A DNA stretch of 64,000 nucleotides. Source: Cryptomeria japonica (Eukaryota > Streptophyta > Pinopsida > Cupressales > Cupressaceae). Under the pieces are notes generated by a model. That model worked only from the letters and a program-made list of their open reading frames with translations. It had not been told where the DNA came from and made no database searches. The stretch lies in contig NC_081406.1 in the NCBI RefSeq assembly GCF_030272615.1, forward strand, positions 115,787,783 through 115,851,782. The letters are read 5' to 3'. This document shows, one piece after another, positions 60,513 through 64,000 of the stretch. The translations under genes were made by a program, and so were the position numbers. Numbering within the stretch: position 1 is the first letter of the stretch; each line of letters opens with the position of its first letter.

Positions 60513-61106
60513 TGTCCAGGCTTTAAGTGCGGAAGCAATTTTTTCCATATCCTTTTGGGGGGATGAACAGCGGCTGTGGTGACCCCTCGCTTCAGCTTGA
60601 ATGTGATCGTGACGTGCATATGGCTCTAATTAATATTAGTGGCTATCAATACTACTTATGGTATCTCCCAGACTTATGGCAAGAGCACCACTTGAAAATA
60701 ATTGAGAAAAATCTGTGGAGGGAGGGATGCAATCTATTGGTGTGGAAGCATACAACAGAAATCTTGTTTAGTAGCCTTCGATTTAATATTACCCAGGACT
60801 GTAGGAATTTAACTCTATGGGAGGAATGCCCTCCTGAAACAATTGAGGATAAACTAGTGTCTCCATTGGCATGTAACCATAGTTGGTACTTAAATTTGAC
60901 GGAAGAGTCGAATTTGGGTAACATGTGTAAATCGGATGTTACATTCCCAGTTGAGAAGTTACAGATTCCTGTAGGGCAAGAATTACAAAATCAAGGGTTC
61001 CTAATTAAATGGATACCCAACGAAACGTGCACGGTTTGCGAGCTTAGTGGCGGGTTATGTGCTTATCACATCAATTCGACTCATATTTGTTGCGATTGGA
61101 GTAAAA
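60513..61106 (+). pseudogene. Receptor kinase ectodomain exon (GUB_WAK_bind + WAK-associated)
   Basis: TCPGFKCG (60510 onward) starts the GUB_WAK_bind motif. After an apparent one-base shift near 60543 the frame goes on as FFPYPFGGMNSGCGDPSLQL and LINISGYQYYL, and ends with CTVCELSGGLCAYHINSTHI, the WAK-associated cysteine pattern. Several N-glycosylation sites (NIS, NIT, NLT, NHS, NET, NST) fit an extracellular domain. It ends at a GTGAGT donor (61107), phase 1. Confidence 0.85.
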
Positions 61107-61277
61107 GTGAGTATTGATTCCTTTTCTAATAAATTTACAAAAAAAATTATTGCTTGGTAAGGCGAACGACCTGAAAATTTAGGAATCTCTTTTCGAAACT
61201 TTTATACTGTTTACCAAATTTCTTGATATTATTTTTGTAAAACGTTAGTCACAAGACTTGTGTATGTGGCATTGCAG

Positions 61278-61307
61278 ACAAACCTCCAGCCAATACTATT
61301 ATTCTAG
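61278..61307 (+). pseudogene. Receptor kinase 30-nt exon
   Basis: Between a TTGCAG acceptor and a GTGAGC donor. It encodes KPPANTIIL in phase with both neighbouring exons, the juxtamembrane link before the transmembrane helix. Tiny exons at this place are usual in LRK10L-type genes. Confidence 0.7.
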
Positions 61308-61595
61308 GTGAGCATATTCCTGGGCATAAGATCTTTATTAATTTTGCTGAGTTTATCGATTGAGGCTTTATGAGATGATGTATGCATTCCATTGGAAACA
61401 ATTGTTCACTGGATTTGCTGACTTTTATGGATTGAGTCGTTGTAAACAATTCAAGGACTGAAACTGCCATCATCGCAAATGGCTACCCTTTCTTCCTTGG
61501 TATAAATTCATCTTTCTATATTCTTTTATCTTTGTCTTTCATTGATATGAATATAAGTCTTTGAACTTGAGCCTTTTATTCAGGTTGGATCATTG

Positions 61596-61859
61596 TGTTG
61601 GGAATGTGAAGCCCAACGGTCACATAACCATTCACATGCTCTGAACTCTTGGTTTCATATCTGAACATGATTGTATAAATGACTGTGTGCAGTCATGTAT
61701 GTATATGTATCTGATAATGATTAATAGAATTATCCCTGCTTGAGAGTGGATGTAGCCATTAATTGGTGAAACACTATAAATCTGTGTATCGTGTCTTGTC
61801 TTTTGTTATTTCTTTATTCCGTTTTGTTTTTGTTTGTCTGCTTGTTTTTAATCTTTATA
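61596..61859 (+). repeat. 5' LTR of element E
   Basis: 264 bp, starting TGTTGGGAATGTGAAGCCC and ending AATCTTTATA, where the right end of the element has AATCTTTACA. It is followed by the Met primer site. Confidence 0.8.
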
Positions 61860-61893
61860 ATTGGTATCAGAGCCGTGGTTAGATTGAGCAGAG

Positions 61894-62406
61894 ATGGAAA
61901 AGTAGATAGATAGAGGATTGAAAATTTTTGAGAAGATGCAAAAGTTCGAAGCTAGAAAAACTAGTTGCTGGTATTGTAGCAAGCGAAGTCACGTCTAAAG
62001 AAACTGTTAGTCTTTCAAGAAAGCTGAAAGGCAACTGAAAGATGAAGACACTGATTCAATCATCGAGGAATTTCATGCAAATTTAGATTCGATGGAGAGT
62101 AAAATTGTGCAAATTAAGGCTAAAACGAAGAGTCGTGTACATTGGTGGGATGGCTGGAAAGATGAGAAGAATTTGGATTTGAAAGACGATAAGATTAATA
62201 GTGAAGTCGAAGAATTTCAAGAGAATGGTGATTGTCCCCAAACTGCTGAAGAGAGATGGCCTGTCGAAACCCAGATTCAATCTTTTGTGGAGTTTGTCTC
62301 CCAAGATGAGGAGGATACAAATTGGGGTCAGGTAGTAGGGCAACAAAGCCTAAGAGTAATTGAGGCTTTAGAAAGTGTCGTAGATAGTGTAGAGTTGGCA
62401 AGATAG
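61894..62406 (+). pseudogene. Gag-like knuckle frame of element E
   Basis: From ATG 61894, with early stops. It encodes a CCHC knuckle (CWYC, four residues, H, four residues, C; 61966-62007) interrupted by one stop codon, then an acidic stretch (DEDTDSIIEEFHANLDSMES) open to TAG 62404. The pattern resembles the end of a Copia gag; the rest of gag is absent. Confidence 0.55.
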
Positions 62407-63594
62407 ATGGAATTCCAAACAACAACGCCACGGAAGATGAAGATAAGAGCAACTCATGCGATTTCGGCTGATAAGGAGAGTAGCAGGGGAATTTGATGCT
62501 TTGGCAGGCTGGTGAAGGTCCTTGCTTCAAAATCAGAGCAAGTAATTGAAGCCTATCTACATGATTTGGATGAGTTTCTCACAAGGCAGAAGAAAGAGAC
62601 AGAGGCAATCTGCGAAGTTGCAAGTCGAGTGATGAAGGATATTCCCCATTCTCTGGAAGCCAATGCATCAGTAGTGCAAGAGTCGCTGAAGAGCATTGGC
62701 CAAGTCATCAACGAGTTCGGCAGCTCTATCTGGCGGGGAACTACCGAAATATTGACCACATAGAGAACAAGGGGAGGTGAATCGTCCTCCTAGCACTTAA
62801 ACTGTCAGGAGCACCAAAATGGATTATCTTGGAGTACAAACAATTGCGTGGTTTCTAAGAATTCGAACATATCAAGAGAAGCAACTGAAAGGAAAGATCA
62901 AAGATCAATTTTTGTCGTAGAATTTTGAGCGATAGGTATGTCTTCAGGCAATAACAATAACGACGATGGTGATTCAGTTGCAGAATCAATTGGTCAGTAC
63001 ACCACCTTAAATACCTTAGTGAGTGTTGGTATACAACCTTTAGAGAAGGCCCACGAACACATAGGGGGCAGATTGGAAAAAGAGTTGAATGTGGCTCCAC
63101 CGCACAATGTGGGCACACAAATTCAAACCGATACGGATGACGTTAATAATTCAAAAAATGCTAATTGCTAGCATTATCTGGACACCAAGTTTTTATCTGA
63201 GGGTTTACAGTGTACAAATGATTGCATAGCTAGCAGAGGAAGCCAATGCTATTGTGAGCAGGCGACAGCGTCGGAAACCTTAGATACTACTACTGTCATG
63301 GCGTCAGTAGGGGCGCACCAGATTATTGTTGCTAATTGTGATGGGGCCAAAGTGACCGAACAAGTCACTCAATACACTTCCACTACCATTGTCGGTTGTG
63401 AGGATGATCTTGAAAGGCGACATTTAGGGGATTGAGTCTCCTTAGGCCTTGACAGACGAATGATGGTATGGTGGGAGAAGTGGTTGAAGCTTGGAACGAA
63501 CAAGGTTACCGAAAACAGCGGAAAGGCCCTTTGCCATAGTCCATTGGTGGAAGATGTAACAACAGAGATGGGTTGTTTTGTTTTCATTTCTCTA
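62407..63594 (+). other. Cargo-like interior of element E, unrecognised frames
   Basis: Frames at 62512-62763 (helical, SEQVIEAYLHDLDEFLTRQK) and 62938-63171, continuing past TAG to about 63434 (Asn/Asp-rich, then VGIQPLEKAHEH, CASRG-like Cys-rich and TTSTIVGCEDDLERRH). None shows a family I know. They may be remnants of captured host sequence or of a former element protein. Confidence 0.35.
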
Positions 63595-64000
63595 CTTGTT
63601 TTTAATCTTTACACATTGGACCCGCTGCATTGTTACTGATGGGAGCATTACTTCTATTCCTTAATCGGAAGATGTGTTTACCCACTTCCTCTCAGAATCC
63701 TGATCTTTCTAAAGTGGAGAAATTTCTGCAAGATTATGTTAATCAAATGCCATGTAGATATTCATATTCTCAGCTCACGAATATCACCAATAACTTTGCA
63801 CACAAAGTTGGGGAAGGAGGTTTTGGTGTAGTCTATAAAGGGAAGCTATCTACTAGCATTCTGGTGGTCATCAAGATGCTTGGTCAGTCAAGGCGCTGTA
63901 AGAATCAGTTCATCAATGAAGTTGCAACCATTGGAAGGATCCATCAGGTTCATTTGGTTCGCCTGATGGGATATTGCTATGAAGAACACAGGAACACATT

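Larger units (their letters stand above)
61596..63613 (+). mobile_element. Small Copia-type element E in the transmembrane exon
   Basis: CATTG on both sides (61591-61595 and 63614-63618) is a perfect target duplication. 5' LTR 61596-61859 (TGTTGGGAATG to TTTATA), primer site TGGTATCAGAGC at 61862. At the right end only about 40 bp match the LTR end (CTTGTTTTTAATCTTTACA at 63595-63613); the rest of the 3' LTR is missing or replaced. No RT or integrase is seen. It is a non-autonomous element, 2018 bp long. Confidence 0.85.
56139..64000 (+). pseudogene. LRK10-like receptor kinase gene, disrupted by two LTR elements (runs off the edge)
   Basis: Receptor-like kinase with a GUB_WAK_bind/WAK-associated cysteine-rich ectodomain, a transmembrane helix and a Ser/Thr kinase domain; in this family it would act as a plasma-membrane receptor in defence or wall sensing. 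Pieces: possible start at 56139 (MKMEGLH), ectodomain exon about 60513-61106, 30-nt exon 61278-61307, and a transmembrane plus kinase exon 61584-61595 continued at 63619-64000. Element D sits near the 5' end and element E inside the transmembrane codons, each with a perfect 5-bp target duplication. The ectodomain also seems to have a one-base frameshift near 60543. The N-terminus lacks a clear signal peptide and is made of short repeats, so the start is uncertain. The kinase part is open to the window edge. Confidence 0.8.
61584..64000 (+). pseudogene. Receptor kinase transmembrane and kinase exon, split by element E
   Basis: The exon opens after TTCAG with codons for GWII (61584-61595), is broken by element E, and goes on at 63619. 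Read through one CATTG copy it gives a hydrophobic helix (GPAALLLMGALLLFLNRK), then YSYSQLTNITNNF, the glycine loop GEGGFGVVYKG (about 63808), VVIK with the ATP-site Lys, and the helix C block NEVATIGRIHQ with HLVRLMGYC. The catalytic loop lies beyond the window. The reading frame is intact from 63619 to the edge. Confidence 0.85.

Overview
This is a 64-kb piece of a seed-plant nuclear genome, and nearly all of it is nested LTR retrotransposons. Plant origin rests on four things: Tat-lineage Ty3/Gypsy elements with two RNase H domains, plant mobile domain (PMD) genes, Copia elements with an initiator-Met tRNA primer site (TGGTATCAGAGC), and an LRK10-like receptor kinase at the right edge. The density of large old elements would suit a conifer-like giant genome, but I cannot identify the species. 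There is no prokaryotic gene, CRISPR array, rRNA or tRNA.

Layout. (1) 1-1448 is a copy of a non-coding interspersed repeat, here called R. (2) 1449-14020 is Tat element A (+ strand). Its 3' LTR is cut by the end of (3), Tat element B (- strand, 14021-26626), a relative lying head-on to A; B's outer LTR end and the rest of A's 3' LTR are missing. (4) 26627-27412 is a Copia-type LTR remnant with degenerate tandem units. (5) A second R copy (27413-28524 and 44709-45520) is split by a complete 16.2-kb Tat element, T3 (28525-44708, - strand), with 773-bp LTRs at both ends and a near-perfect 5-bp target duplication. (6) 45640-49349 is a very decayed Gypsy remnant hit by a small non-autonomous LTR element (46396-48806, target duplication ACATG). 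(7) 49350-54886 is a Copia-derived element C that has lost pol and carries two unusual reading-frame remnants. (8) 56139-64000 is a broken LRK10L-type receptor kinase gene, interrupted by Copia element D (56187-60378, duplication ATACC) and by small element E (61596-63613, duplication CATTG).

How it fits together. A, B and T3 share one plan: a polyprotein on one strand and, between pol and the 3' LTR, an oppositely transcribed PMD gene with spliceosomal introns. In A and B the three PMD exons add up to exact multiples of three after two GT-AG introns are removed. T3 keeps a 442-codon PMD frame. The first PMD intron of every element is packed with short repeats, and in T3 these include seven hairpins with an invariant 15-nt loop length and stems that co-vary from copy to copy. 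Other hairpin or motif arrays sit in the LTRs and leader. I regard this combination (antisense intron-bearing PMD gene plus family-specific hairpin and motif arrays) as the best candidate for an under-described system here. A and B also lack a recognisable Gag, so they probably depend on Gag supplied in trans.

Limits: alignments, translations and repeat counts were done by eye, and no database search was possible.
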